Shown here in pieces: positions 1-14,387 of a stretch of 64,000 nucleotides of DNA. Origin of the DNA: Charina bottae (taxonomy: Eukaryota > Chordata > Lepidosauria > Squamata > Charinaidae); contig JALMGJ010000006.1 of the NCBI GenBank assembly GCA_023362775.1, positions 53,559,501-53,623,500 on the forward strand, read 5' to 3'. Numbering within the stretch: the first letter of the stretch is position 1; each line of letters starts with the position of its first letter. The position numbers and the translations under genes are program-made. The notes beneath the pieces are model-generated. The model searched no databases. It worked only from the letters and a program-made list of their open reading frames with translations, and had not been told where the DNA came from.

Positions 1-494
1 GTTGTATCTATAGTGATTCCATTGTGTTGCATAATAAACAGAATAAGGAAAAATTAATATATTTATATACATATTACCTATCAACATTCCGATGTCTCAT
101 TCTCCTGGTTGAGTTTTATTAGTAGTGCAAATGCATTCAAAGCACTGGCATTAAGGTTCAGTTTCATAAAATAAAGTATTAAAAAGAAAACAAAATATGT
201 GATTTCATATACAAAATGGAATGCAAAGTTAGTTAAACCAACTTTGTTAAGTAGGACATATTTATTTTTTGTTTTCATAATTTCTTTTCTTAGTAGAATT
301 TAATTATCACAGTAGGAAAGTGACATGGAAAAAAAGTAAAGAACTGAAATACAGGTAACTTTACATATTTATTGAATTAGCTGGTAACATAAATATTGCC
401 CAAACTCAGTTCCATGATGATATTTATAAATTCATGCAAAGCTAAGCATATTTTCAATCTAAGCTCTTAACAAAAAACAATTAAAATATCTCAC
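1..494. other. MON2 intron 27 (part)
   Basis: AT-rich intron sequence continuing beyond the left edge. I see no coding exon, RNA gene or recognisable repeat in it. Confidence 0.7.
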
Positions 495-638
495 CTGATT
501 GTATTTTGCATTGGCAATGTGTTTTGTTTCTAGCTGTCCATATTGTGGTGGTTTACAGGAAAATTCAACAAAAGCTAACAACTGATCAAAGATAGCAGGA
601 TACATTACTTGCATGTTTTCTGAACCTACACATATGGC
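495..638 (-). CDS. MON2: MON2 exon 27 (residues 1348-1395), last exon in window
   Basis: Encodes [20 protein letters not shown] through HIANAKYNQ, then donor gtgaga. The human protein continues for about 320 more residues, so further exons must lie left of position 1. 48 codons, phase 0/0. Confidence 0.95.
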
Positions 639-3600
639 CTATAAAAACAAAATTAAAAATATTAATTTTCCAGAAAATATTTAATTCTTTGCAGAAGTAT
701 GACATATGCATATAATTTTGTGATTTATATCTTGGGAAGTTGTAATGCTATAGGCATTAGGTTTCTCAAGCATGAGAAAGTTCCATGAACTCTACTACCA
801 TACCTACAAAACATGCTGAATTGATAAAGCAGTCCAGTCCACAGAACTGTGACAAAGTAGTCAATGGGTAATTACTTAACCTGTACATTAAATACATTAA
901 TTAATACATTAATTACAATGGCAACATTTCAGAAATCACAGAAACTCTCAGATTAGCGAACATTGATTTACTTAGATACAATAGCACAGTGGAAAATGCA
1001 GATCAGATACAAAGATGGATACAGTAATTATTTTTATCAAATTGCAAGAAATTAAGAAATAAAATCAGTTGATAATTCAGGGCAATTCTGTCCCCAAGTT
1101 ACCTACAGATTGTGGAAAGGATACAACCAAAATTCTGTAGTAGTGGTGGTGGTGCATGATACCAAAATAATTGCTAAAGCAGAAGACATTTGGAAGGAAG
1201 ACATGATGATGATGATAATTGAAGGTCAAAACTTGGTCTGAATTGTACGCTTGCTCAAATGATCCATCCCATTTTAGGCAATGTTGCAATCTTATGTCAA
1301 CAAAACAGTTATTTACATTAAGAATATTCCCACTAACATAATGGAATGCTTCAGACAGCTATCACTTCATCTTTTGCAGCTACCCGAAGAGACAAATGGA
1401 TTAAATAAAATGTTTTTTAAGAGAATGATTTCACTTAAATAGTAACTAGGTTAATATTAAATTAACTGCCTATATACGGTACTGAAAGTTTGTCAATACA
1501 TTTAACTCCTAGTTGGTGGTATGCAAGAAAAGTATGGTGGCTTCTGAAGTAATCTCTAATTTAAAGATCCTAGCTTTTGTAGCAGTGTGTTATAGAGGAA
1601 AACTGAGCGTTGATTGTCCTCCTGCCAAAATGGGCCAAACTGGATCGGGTGCTCTTGTGATTAGCAGACAAAGTAGCATGTGGCATGGGCACAACTAAGG
1701 CTTTGCCTTTTCTATTTTACAAAAAAGCTTATGTGAAAACCTCAGATAACTGAAGCTATTATAAGTGGAACGAGGTCTATAGACCCATTTGAGGATGACT
1801 ATAGCTGATGAATAATTGTGACTTGAATTGTAAGAGAAGTAAATGGTAAAGAGCATGAATTAATAAGAGAAAGAAAAATAGATATATTGTTTGTGCCATT
1901 AAGAGAAAAGGGAATTATATAATATATACAAATGAATATGGTTTGATCTTGTGGGGTGGATGGGTACATATATGGAAGTAAATGTTTACAATTATGAATG
2001 GAAGGGCATAAAACATATGTCAGAAAGTAGGAATTAGTGTCATCCAAATTATTGTGGTGCATATGAAAGTAGGAATTCATCAGTTGGTTATAATTTCATG
2101 TTACACTGTTGTAAATGATGATGGAAAAACCAAGGTTGAGTTTTAGGGGAAATTGTGCTTATTAAGTTACGAGACATGTATATGCGGGTGGAAATAAGAC
2201 AAGAAAATACAGAAAAAAATTGGTCCATTCAGAAACCCAAGAATGAATGAGAATGGTGATTGTTTGTTGAGTATCTGCTTAGAAAGAACGTTTATTTTGC
2301 ATGTTGCTATTATGTGCTATCTGTGTAAGCTATCTTACTAGAACAGTATAGTTTCCCCAAATTGTAGGGAGAAGGAATGTTCTATGAGCCAATGGCTATT
2401 ACATTTCTGTACACACCAACATGAGTGGCTTTATGGGAAGATGTGGAGGATATTTAGGAGTTATAATTTGAGGCTTGAGCTCTTGCTCCCTATTTATCTG
2501 TGTTTGTCTTTACAACCAAAGTTGAAGCATTAGAACTGAGGTTTTGAATATTTTATATCTTGAATCCAGAATAAAAACATTTATAAATATTCTGCATTTT
2601 TATTTGATGGCCTTAACTGTTTTTTATTTGGATATTAACCTCATGTAACTTCTCTTATCTCTGTACTTTGCTCTTCTGATTGTGTTTTTATATTCTAGAT
2701 AATGTGCAGCTTTGATTCCTAAGTCAGATTCCTCTATTTTAACTTGGGTTCTTTCCAGTCAAAATAATTTAAATCAGCATAGATAAGATGGTCATTTATT
2801 TCAATCAAGTTTTCTGTTGAGACTTCTTCATATACTTCTTAAGGGATGCTACATATCTTACTACTAAATAATATAATTTTTCAGTTAATTGGTGTATTTG
2901 TTTATTTATACTGTTTTCTTTACAAATAGACCTTCCATTTCCTTGTACCCTGTATCCATTGTTCATGTTTTTTACTTGTAGAGAACATGTCTTAAAAGTA
3001 TTCCTGTATTTTAAAAAGCCAGAATCCATGTTTTTGAAATTATCGGAACACAAATGTCCTAATGGGTTTTTTTCACTGTGCTACTATTATCCAGTGTTGC
3101 TTCCTTTTGCTTTGCTGCAGCCCCATTCTCAGGAAAAGGTAGCAAAGAAAAATAAAATCCCTAGACTAATATATAGAAATAAAGTTGAACAGCTACTTGG
3201 CATGGTTAGTGCAGTTACTTTTCATCAGTGAAAATAAAATACCTAGTTAAATAATTCAGATCTGGAATATGATTTGATTCTTTTTTTATACTAAAAATAA
3301 TATACCTGGTAGATCAGAGCTTTCCAAACTGTGTGTGGCGACACAAAAGTGTGTCGCCACACACAGCGTGGTGTGTCAGCACACCACCTGGAAGCGGCGG
3401 CGCGCGCCCCTGTGCCGCCGCCGTGCGCGCACCGCCGCACGCCCCCTCGTGCCGTCGCCGTGCGCACGCGCCGCCGCTGGTGTGTCGCCAGCGGCAGCAC
3501 TTTGGAAAGCCCTGTGGTAGGTGCTTAAGTTCAGTTAACAGATTAAATGTAGGGATTACATACAGTATTTATATCTGTATTACATACATATGTACCCATC

Positions 3601-6600
3601 ATGCTATTCCCTTTTGGATTAAGCACGGTTATGTACAGTGTGAGAAAAAGAGTAAGGAATAGTAAACTACAGAAATTAAAGAGATAAAGAAGAGAAACAT
3701 AGCTCAAACTAGTTTAAATTAAGGCCACTTATTATACCTCTTCAAACCTTTCTATCCTTGCAAACCATCCTTATTTCAATCATGTTCATACACTACTTTT
3801 TTTTAATTTTTTCACCTTTCTCTTTTTGAGGATTTCAGCAATTCCAACTTACTCATGTTTGCCTTTCCTTTTAACCCATTCATTCTTTATATATTTGTTT
3901 TGTGACTCTATGTTAATTCATTCTTTCCATATATCTAAATTACCTAAGTGTACTTCTTTCATATTGGTCAGTCATTTGTATATTTAGTCCACTTTAATTT
4001 CTCACCAATTTGTTGACCCTGTCTCTTCATGTTTTACCACTCATATTTTAACACATTCCCATTGCATTCAAGTTATTTTTATGCTTCTCTTGACCTATTA
4101 ACTCTAATATCTCTAATTCAGAGACTACCTTGCAAACTACCATACTGTTGTTTATAGCTCACTAATTAGGAGTACAGTATACCACATGTATACTGAGAGA
4201 CAGGATACTTAGAATTTGGAAGAACTCTGAATCTAAGAAGAAATTTATTAGAAATCATTTGTTAGAGATGATTATGAGCCCTACTGGGTTCTGAAGCAGG
4301 GATTAGTCAGACTTGCTCCCATTTGCTACTGTGTCATCTGAGCTACGGACTCACTTCTTTTTCTGGTTGTTTTGAGAGGATAGCACAAACATACCCTGGA
4401 CAGAGGTATCCATAAATGTTATTAATGCCTGCACACAGGAGAAGTAGCAACACACTTAAGAATTCTGATGTCCTTGGCATATGAATGAAATCTCACAGCT
4501 TTATACAGTACACAGCTACAGAGTGTTTTCCAGACAAAGTAAGTATATCCTGTTTATATGTAAGCCATTATATCTCCTAAATACTCCTAAACTAGGTAAG
4601 CTTTCAATGTCCTTAGAGAACGTTAGGGGAAGTAGAGCTCCTGTGCATACAAGGCACTTCATATAATATCACCACCACCCACATTCTTGGGTTGCCCAAT
4701 CAAGGTACTACCAAGGAGAGTACAACACCCCCACCAACACAGCCAGGGTATATAAACAGAGAGCAAGTTCCACTTCCTTTTCGCACTGAAGATGTTGCCT
4801 AGCCTGGCAATGAAACGTCTGCAAGAAAACAACAAGGCTCAGAGTTCACAGTTCACAAGGACTCCACAGTTCAACCCTGAGCTACAAATATTCTCTTCGC
4901 TTAGTAGTATTTCAGGCCATGGACGACAACACAAAAGAAGTTGAGTGCTTTTCACAAAGCATTTAAAAACTGCATTACCTTTTGTAAGACATCTAAAGCT
5001 GTAAGAACTGCTTCTTGCAAACTTGTTAGAACTGCCTCAGTATATGATGGTAAGATGAAAGGAGATGCATCTGAACTGATTGGAACAGAGATTGCACCAT
5101 GTAGAATGACACCTAGTTTTTGGAGATCATCCATACTGAAACCTGTTTTGATGTGTTGATAAAGGGCTGGAAATATCTGTATTAAAGCTGTAAGAAAAGG
5201 CTGGCTGGGAATAAAAGTCATTTTATCAAAAGAAAGTGGAGGCTTTGTACTTTCTGAACCAATTCTAAACCAACTGTTCCATGCAGCCCACCAAAGATCC
5301 AAGTCTTCGATTTCATCTGTTATTACAGGAGGTTCAGTTGCACTGTATTTTCCAATCCTTTCTCCTATAGAATCAGTTCTCATAAAAGATCTTCCAAGGC
5401 CAGTGGCAGTCACTGATCCTATGAGGACAGGCACAGGAACATTAATAGCAGGGGGTGTATCAGGTTTTTCAGTTTCTCTAACAGGAGACACAATTTGTAA
5501 GATTTCCTGAAAGCTTTTCAAAGCAGCCAAAGAAACCTCATTGTTTTTGCTGAGTGCAGCTGACTGAATGTGATCAAGAAGAACATCCCAAGCTTCAGAA
5601 AAATCTCCTATGGGGAAAAAGAAAGATCAATAAGATATGCTTCATTACTATGATATATACTAAAAAAATAGCTTACTGGTAAGAGAAATTAAAGGATTGG
5701 TATGTTATACAGTATACGAAGTAAGATACATTATGCTACTATCCAAGGACGTGAGATTTCACCAGCCTCTCTACCTCCCTAGGCACCATCCAAAATCTAC
5801 TGCCCAACCCACTGTTAAACAATACTGTGCAAATTCAATTTAAGAGACCATTTCAGGAGAACAAGTTCTCTGTTAAAGCAGAATGTCAATTAAAGCTGAA
5901 TTTACATCATTTGTGTCAACTCACATCATTTGTATCATTACATAATCATGTATGTGATACAAATATACAGGTATTTATATTTTAACAACCGCTTGTTCAG
6001 TGACCGTTTGAACTTATGACAGTGCTGAACGAGTGGTACTTATGACCAGTCCTTGTACTTATTATTGTGATCCGGGCACTCGGCGACCAGCTCACAATGA
6101 CAACATCACAGCATCCCGCAGTCATGTGATTGCCATTTGCTACCTTCACTGCCGGCTTCTGACAAGCAAAGTCAATGGAGAGGCTGGCAGGAGGTCGCTT
6201 AACAGCAGCATGGGAATCACTTAACAATGGTAAATGGAAGTGCCAGAACTGCTGTCGCTAAGTGGCATGGTCATATGACATTGCACTTAATGACCGAGTC
6301 CCTGAGCAATGGAAATTCCAGGCCCAATTACCATTGTTAAGTGAGGATTACCTGTACACAAATGACATACTTCATGCCATTTCCATAGCTATATAATTAC
6401 AAAAATGACAAAACAGGTATCATTTGAACTACTTCAGAAACAGCGAACCCTGGTATTTTGGGGTGCTATCTTGATAGTAACTTTTTCTGTTGCATCTGAA
6501 ATCCATGAAACTGAGAACCATTAACAGTAAACTGAGGGTTTAACTGTTTATGTTTGCCATACAAGCAGGAGAATACTTCTCAATTCAACACAGAATCAGC

Positions 6601-9600
6601 AAGAAAATCTTATGAGATACTGGAGTAAAGAAATTAACCAAATGTGCATTAAAAATAAGAATTGTAAGTAGAATCAATATGAAAATTTAAAATTCTTATA
6701 TACATCTACAGAACCAAAATTTGTATATAAAAACCCTGTCTTCTTAAACATAAATAAGAATCCATTGTACCTAAGGACTGCAACAAGTATCGCCTTGTGT
6801 TGAATATTCTGGCTACTCCAGCCAATGTTAGTACCCATGTCTCAGCCCACTGTTTCTCTGCTGTATCTCGTGAATGGTGAATGAGAATGTTTCCACCACC
6901 AGACTCAATCTTCTCTTTATCAGCAGTTGTAGAAGATTCTCGCACTCTATCCAGCAAATGAAAGAGAACCTATAAAACATTTAAGAACTTTAAGCTAATA
7001 TGTAATTATTACATAAAAACATTGGCAAATTCTTTTCTGTGATGAAGAATCCGTAATCACTATTTTATTTTACTTTACTTCAAGTCAGTGTTGACTCCTG
7101 GCAAGTGCCTGGACTTGTCCCTGAAGTTTTCTTGGCAAGATTTGCAGAAGGTGTTTGCCAATGCTTTCTTCCTACGGCTGAGAGAGAGTGACTGGTCCAC
7201 CCAGTTGGCTTCGTGCTTAAGGTGCGAGTAGAACTCATGATCTCCTGGTTTCTAGCCTAGTGCCTTAACCACTACACCAAACTGGCTCTCATTTTAATTT
7301 TACCACAATAAATTTTAAGTTAGTTACTACCTTTCATACAGATTTAAGTGTTACAACAGAGCCAAGCTGCTTCTGAAATGGAGTAGAATTTTTAAACATT
7401 AATTATAATAAACAGTAGATGCTTATATGGTAATAAAGAATTAGAATCATATTATGCTACTTTCTGACTTCAATGAATTCTAAAAACACGTTCAATCAGA
7501 ATATTGATTCTATTAATTAAAATAAACTGGGGATTCAAAGACCAAAATTGATTTAGATATTAGAAGAGTGAAAGTAAAATAGCCCATAGTGCTGTTCTTT
7601 CTGTGAGACTGAAATCATTTGTATACATCACCAAAACCATATTTAAGGTGCGCAACAGAACAAAGTGGGTGTGGGTTCTGAGGCTTTCTGGATAGAGACA
7701 CTCCATCTTTAGCTCTGAATGGAGTTGTATCCCCACAGAGTTGGTGTGCAATTTTGGGGTTTTCTTGGACAAAGAGCAGATGGGAGCTGTGGCTAGGAAG
7801 GTCTTTCTACAAGTTCCCTTTGTGTACCAATTCTTCCCATTTCTGGCATGGGAGGCTTACTCATAGTAACTCATACCTTTGTCATCTCCCATCTTGTTTA
7901 CTGTAATGTCCTCTACATGGGTCTGCCCTTGAAGAGCATTTGGAAGCTGTAACTTGTCCAGAATGCAGCAGCATGGGCAGTCTGGGGCATTTCATGATAA
8001 GCTAATATAACACCACTGCTTCAGGAGCTGCTGTGGCTTCTAGTGAGCTTCCAGGTATAATTCAAAGCCCTATTATCATCTGCAAAGCCCTAAATGGCAC
8101 ATAGCCATGTTATCTGCCAGAACGCCCCATTAGAACTGAAAAGATGGGCATGCTCTGGGTCCCTTCTATTAAGCAATGTCATCTTGTGGGAACCAGGAGT
8201 TGTGCCTTCCCTGTCGCCATGCCTGCCCTGTGAAACAGCCCCCCCCTCCCCAGATCTGGATGGCCCCAACCCTTTTGGGGTACTTGTAAGGCATTAAAGA
8301 CCTGGTTGTTCCCTTAGGCATTTGGGCTGGGACATTAGGTGAACTCTGTTCGTTGATTTGGTCACTGTTTTCTTATTGATTGTAAAATGGAACAATTTCT
8401 AGACTTCTTGCATGTGTTCTATTGATTGTTTATAGCTGTTATTTTATTAATTAATTGTGTAGTGTTGTTGTTCTTGGTTCTAATTGGTCCAAAATTTCTA
8501 TTTGCCACCCAGGAGCACTGTTCTGAGTGTACTGACAGTGAAGGAAATAAATGGTAAGGTGAACAGATTATACACAAATTAGAAACGAGCTCTCTTTGTT
8601 CAATTTGCTCTGTCAAATTCCTAGAGGAAGAAGAACATCAGAAATAAATATGTATAGTCAAATACAAGGCTGTTCTTTTCCTAAATCAACCGTTATTTTT
8701 TCATAATAAGGTAAGCAGGAAGATGACATAAGTAATCAGTTAATTAAAAGTGCTCGTTTGCATGTAAATTTTGTCTTCTATTGAGAACAGAGTGTGGCTA
8801 AAGATCAGTAAAATTTCAAAGCACTCTGGTTGTTTGGTTTAAGGGAAGTTTTCATCTTTGAGGGCAACAGATTATACTGCTGTAGCACAAAGTATAAACC
8901 AAGTTTCTTTTCATGAACGGAAATACAGGTAGTTCTTGTTTACCGACTGCCTCGGATACTGACTGTTCACAAATATGACAGTAATAAACAGTAATAAAAA
9001 ATTCATTTTACAACCAATGCATGCATTTAAGACAACAAAAGCCTTCAGTGTGATTAAGGTCTGGTCAGTTTCAGGCAGCAGCTGCAGCTGGCCAGAGAGT
9101 TCTAATCGACTAATTAGGGTCACAGAGCTGAGCTTGTTAACTTGTGGTTAGCACTTTTTAGAGATGCAATGCGCTGTGGAGAAAAGCAGCTCAGGAAGAG
9201 ATAGCTTGTTCAAGCAATCTCTCCACCTTGCAAGGGGCAAAAAAAAAAGGGGTCAGACACAGGTCACTGTATGAAAGAACTTTATCTGAATAAGACAGCA
9301 GCAACCAGCGATCTTCAGTCTCTCTCTCTCTGTGTATCACATGGTTCACTTAGTGACATGCTGCTTAGCGACCATTTCGCTGGAACCAATTGCAGTCACT
9401 AAATGAGGACTACCTGTATACTGTTGGTTGGTTTCCACAGGCAGTATTTAATTGCAATCCAATATACTAATTTGATGATGAGCAAGAAGCAGTCCACATA
9501 GTTGGAGCTTTCTTTGACATTTCCAAGCAAAAGCTTCAATTTTCAAGAAGCAAGTTGCTATCATTTTTAAAGCAGGTTGCCTTTTCGACTGTATGTCTCA

Positions 9601-12600
9601 GTCTTCTAATTCTAGAAACTGTATTTTTGGTCTTTTAACTGTTGATAGAAATAACTGATCTCACTTTTTTGCAACTTATACCCACAGCCGTTTTTCATAT
9701 ATAGAAGAGAGACCTTCTGGAATGTTAAAGCACTCCTCTCAAAAATTACAGTTTCTATCTTAACTGGGATGCAAAAAGAGAAGTACATAATAAATACTGC
9801 TGAAAGAAAAGCAAAGTCACACACTCAGTGTCTTTACTTCTAAATATGTAATCTATAAGACAAATCACTAAAAAAACTCATGTTGCAAATGCAGACAAAA
9901 GTGATTTACAGGCCTGGAAAGACTGGTGACGAAAAAAGTGCAAGACCGAAATTGCCACTTGAAAATCTAATAAAAAAGGGTAATTTTGTCTTGTATTAAG
10001 TTATATTTAATACAGAACTGGGATCAAGCATATTGTAACAATAATATTATTATATATAAGCTTCAGTACCTTCCATATAACTGTATGCCATGTTGAATGT
10101 TGAAGTAAAGTTCCATGAGCACCAATTGTAGAGAATAAGGTCTGCCCAGCACTCTTTCTAACTGCAGGGCGCGGATCTACACAGAGTTCACCGAGCTTGG
10201 CATACAGACACAGCCAGAGGCAATCGAATGGTGGTGCCGGATGGAAGGGACGGTTCAATGTTACCCCCTTTTCTTCTGCTTGCTTCTGTAACACTGATTC
10301 TTCCTTGTTTAACTCCTTTTCAATAATTTCACCTCTTTGGAAGAAATAGTCTGAAATATTCCACTACAAAACAAAAAATGCTTCTTTGTAAATGATTTCT
10401 GAACACAAAGAAGTGTGGCAATCCTGCATTGGAAATGTAAAAAAAAACAATGAAAATGCACAATATATATTTTATAAGTTATAAACTAATTGTTCCGAAA
10501 ATTTAGCTATGTTTTAAAAAGGTAATGGTTCCCCCCGCACATTTGTGCAGTCGTGTCCGACTCTAGGGGCCGGTGCTCATATCCGTTTGTTAGCCGAAGA
10601 GCCAGCGTTGTCCGAAGACGCTTCCACGGTCATGTGGCCAGCATGACGCGCGCGGAACGCTGTTACCTACCCACCGAAGTGGTACCTATTCACCTACTTG
10701 CATTTGCATGCTTTCTAATTGCTAGGTTGGCAAGAGCTGGAGCTAGTGCGGGAGCTCACTCTGCACACAGGGCTAGGGATTCGAACCTCCGAACTTGCGA
10801 TCTTCCAATCGACAAGCCTGGCGTCTTACCCGCTGAGCCACCACACCCCACTATGTTTTAGCTTGGTATTATTTTTAGGCACTAGTTATGATAGATTGAT
10901 GCATGTAGGCATTTTGAGGAACTATTGTTAGATAACTTCCGTTGATTGTTAGTTTGAATACTTAAAAATATTGTAGAACATTTTGGTATTTTCTTTTTTT
11001 AATAAAAACCAGTAAGATGAAAAAGTCTTTTAGCCATATTTCCCATAAAAATGGAGCACATTCAGATTTAGAAGTGAACTATTTTCTTTAAAAAGCAATC
11101 ATTAAGGCACTTACATACATATTTTAAATGAACTAGCTACGATTTTAATGAGGTTGCTGATGTTACACAATAAGTCATACTTCGTATAATAAAAATGCTT
11201 AAAATACATATTGGCAGTTGTGTCTGCTGTTTTATACAAAACATCATATTTTACACATGATAATAGTAAACATCCACCACCTGTCTGTCAGTTTGTCGTA
11301 CTGTGGTGGCTTGCATGTTGCTATGATGCTGGAAGCTATGCCACCGGTAGTTCTACTACCAGAAGGGTCACCCATGGTGGACAGGTTCCAGCGGAGTTTC
11401 CAGACAAAGAACAGACTAGGGAGTAAGGCCTGGCAATCTACTCCCGAAAACGTGCCAATGAAAACCCTATGGACTACAACAACATTTTGTGATATAGTGC
11501 TGGAAGATGAGCCCCTCAGGTCAGAAGGCACTGAATATGCTACTGAGGAAGAGCTGCCTTCTCAAAGTAGAGCTGACCTTTGTGACGCGGATGGAGTAAA
11601 GCCTTCGGGACCTTCATTTGCTGATGTGGCATGACTCAAAATGAGAAGTAACAGCCAGAAACATCCATTAAAAATTGGGACATGGAATGTACGAAGTATG
11701 AACCAAGGAAAACTGGAGGTTGTTAAGAGTGAAATGGAACGCCTAAAGATTGACATCTTAGGCCACAGCTTTCCAAACTGTGTGTCGTGACACTTTAGTG
11801 TGTCGCAACACACAGTCTGGTGTGTCGCCACACAAACCCAGACCTTCAACGCGATGGATTGACCCAATTACTGCAACAATGGATGCAAACATTGGAACAG
11901 TCAGGAAATTGGCGCAAGACCATTTAGCATTTTGTTCTATTATATATAGCAGAGCTTTCCAAACTGTGTGTCGGGACACGTTAGTGTGTCGGCTGCAGTG
12001 TCTGGGTGTGTCACGACTGCTGCTGCCTCTGAGCCCTGCCAGGATTCCACGCAGGTCCTAGTGCCTGCCTGGTGCCTTGCTGCCTCCAAACCTGCTGTGA
12101 TTCCATGCAGGTCCTAGTGCCTGCCTTGTGCCCTGCTGTAAGAGTGTGTCATGAAATTGTGCCCTGCTGTAAGAGTGTGTCGCGAAATGATGCATGTCTA
12201 AAAAGTGTGTCACCAACATGAAAAGTTTGGAAAGCTCTGATATATAGGGTCGCTATGAGTCGTAAACGACTCGACGGCAACTAATAACAACAATAGTAAA
12301 CATAATACCTTTAACCTTATCTTTTGTTCAATGAGTTTTATTTCAATAGATATAGGTATGTCTACTTGGATGCCCTATTATATTAAGTGGTATAACCTGG
12401 ATAAAGTAAAGCTTGCTTAAAACAATAATCCCTAATATTAAGCTCATGTTTACTATGAGAGTATATTATATCATTGTAGCACTAACAATGGATATGTTGT
12501 TGAGTTTCAAATTATCTCTCTATTGTTTGATCTAAAATGTGGTCTCTATCTCTGTTGCTAGGTTCTGTACTCTCACCATATTAATATGCCAGTGGTTGTT

Positions 12601-14315
12601 TAAAGAATGGTAGCTGTACTATTACATTCAAGTTTTTCTTTTAACCTTGTGCTGTGTAATGTTGTAACTTTTAGACTGGCTGACTGCTGACCATAACATT
12701 TATTTACAAAATGCTTTTCATAATCCCATATTTTTTAAGAAGCAATCTCTAACATAGTTTAATAGGGTTTATTTATGGGAAAGTGAGCACAGAATGTCAA
12801 TTTAAACCTTCACATAAAAACCTTCATCTTTAGGGAGTAAAAATAACAGAATAAATGAAAGACTCACCAAAAGACCAATTGATGTTAAGCTGATGTTTAG
12901 TTCTTGGTTGTGAAGCCCAAAACTTCCAGCGACATCTACCACAATCTGTAGGCAAGTACATGGCATTGTTGGCAAAAAGTCAGTCACAACCAACTGGAGA
13001 CACTGGAATGCAGTCCGTATTAGAGACTCTCTATTAACAAAATCAATAATTATTTCTAAATAGGAATTATGATAATATTAAACACAGCTCTATGTATCTA
13101 CATAGCTATATGTCTCGCAACTTGCATATTTATAAAAACGTTATATGGAAAAACTAGCAGATACATATAATTTGGGGCTGCAAATGAATGGCTCTTACAT
13201 GAAAATATTTTCATGTTCTTTGAATGTAAAATACCTTTTCTAGATCAGGCATAAAATTCATTTTACACTTTTTACTATGAATTAGCTCAAATGTTATTTA
13301 ATAATTCAGCACATTTTTTTTAAAATTAGCACACATATGTTTATTTCAAAGTTATCAAGACATGGAAAAGGGAGACATCTATGACATTATGACGTATGCA
13401 TCTTAAGAAAACTGAAGCCCTGAATGGCATGGGCCAGGTTATTTGTGGGACTGCCTCTTCCTAATTACTGGGATAGGGGTGAGGTTGGAGGCTGGGGATT
13501 GTATTTGTGAGTGCATTGGAGAATATTGGCTGGGGCATCAGGTTGGTTTTTATTATTGTGGGTAGCCACCCAGAAGTGTGGCAGATGATGGGCAGCCATA
13601 TAAGTATTTTAAACAAATACATAAATGGCTGTTGTGGGTCTTCCGGGCTGTGTGGCCGTGTTCTGGAAGTTGTGGTTCCTAACGTTTCGCCAGCATCTGT
13701 GGCCAGCATCTTCAGAGGGCAGGAGCACAGATAGAAGCAAAATCTCTGTGCCCAGGTAGAGTGGCAATGTTCTATTTATAGAGCTAAATTATAGGAGATT
13801 AGGTGGGGTTTTTTGTTGTGTTGAAATGTTAACGAGTGGCTGATGAGCGTGATTAGCATGTTCATTGTGAGAAGTATTCCCATGACCTGGTGGTTGGACT
13901 GAGTTCGTTGACCTTTTGCAGGCTGTGTTTTTCAGGACTGGTAGCCAGGTTTTGCTAATTTTTAAACTTTCTTCTTTTTTATTGTAACTGTGCTGGTGTT
14001 TGTGAATTTCAATGGCTTCTCTGTATAATCTGGTGTAGTGGCTTTTGGTGTTGTCCAGTATTTCTGTGTTTTCAAATAGGATTTTGTGTCCCGTTTGCTT
14101 GAGAGCATGTTCAGCTACTGAAGATTTTTCCGGTTGCTGTAGTCTGCAGTGTCTTTCGTGTTCTTTTATCCTGGTGTGAATGCTTCGTTTTGTGGTTCCG
14201 ATGTAGGCAGATGCTGGCGAAACGTTAGGAACCACAACTTCCAGAACACGGCCACACAGCCCGGAAGACCCACAACAGCCATCGAACTCTGGCCGTGAAA
14301 GCCTTCGACAATACA

Positions 14316-14387
<72 letters not shown>

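Larger units (their letters stand above)
11274..12291 (+). mobile_element. RTE-type LINE, internally deleted, nested hAT MITEs
   Basis: Both ends are present between 12-bp direct repeats AATAGTAAACAT (11262-11273 and 12292-12303). The 5' part (to ~11760) carries the leader frame (EDEPLRSEG) and the first codons of the endonuclease frame ([20 protein letters not shown]). The 3' part is only a short 3'UTR ending gagtcgtaaacgactcgac. Almost the whole endonuclease/RT body is missing, and the junction lies in a broken hAT MITE. A second, complete MITE sits inside. Confidence 0.85.

Noticed and set aside
1077..1289. His-rich 70-codon minus-strand frame
   Set aside because: Arises from ATG/GTG trinucleotide runs in intron 26; no homologue pattern and no exon borders.
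10750..10850. tRNA gene on the minus strand
   Set aside because: A and B boxes belong to a Sauria SINE with target duplications and a LINE-like tail; no cloverleaf is preserved.
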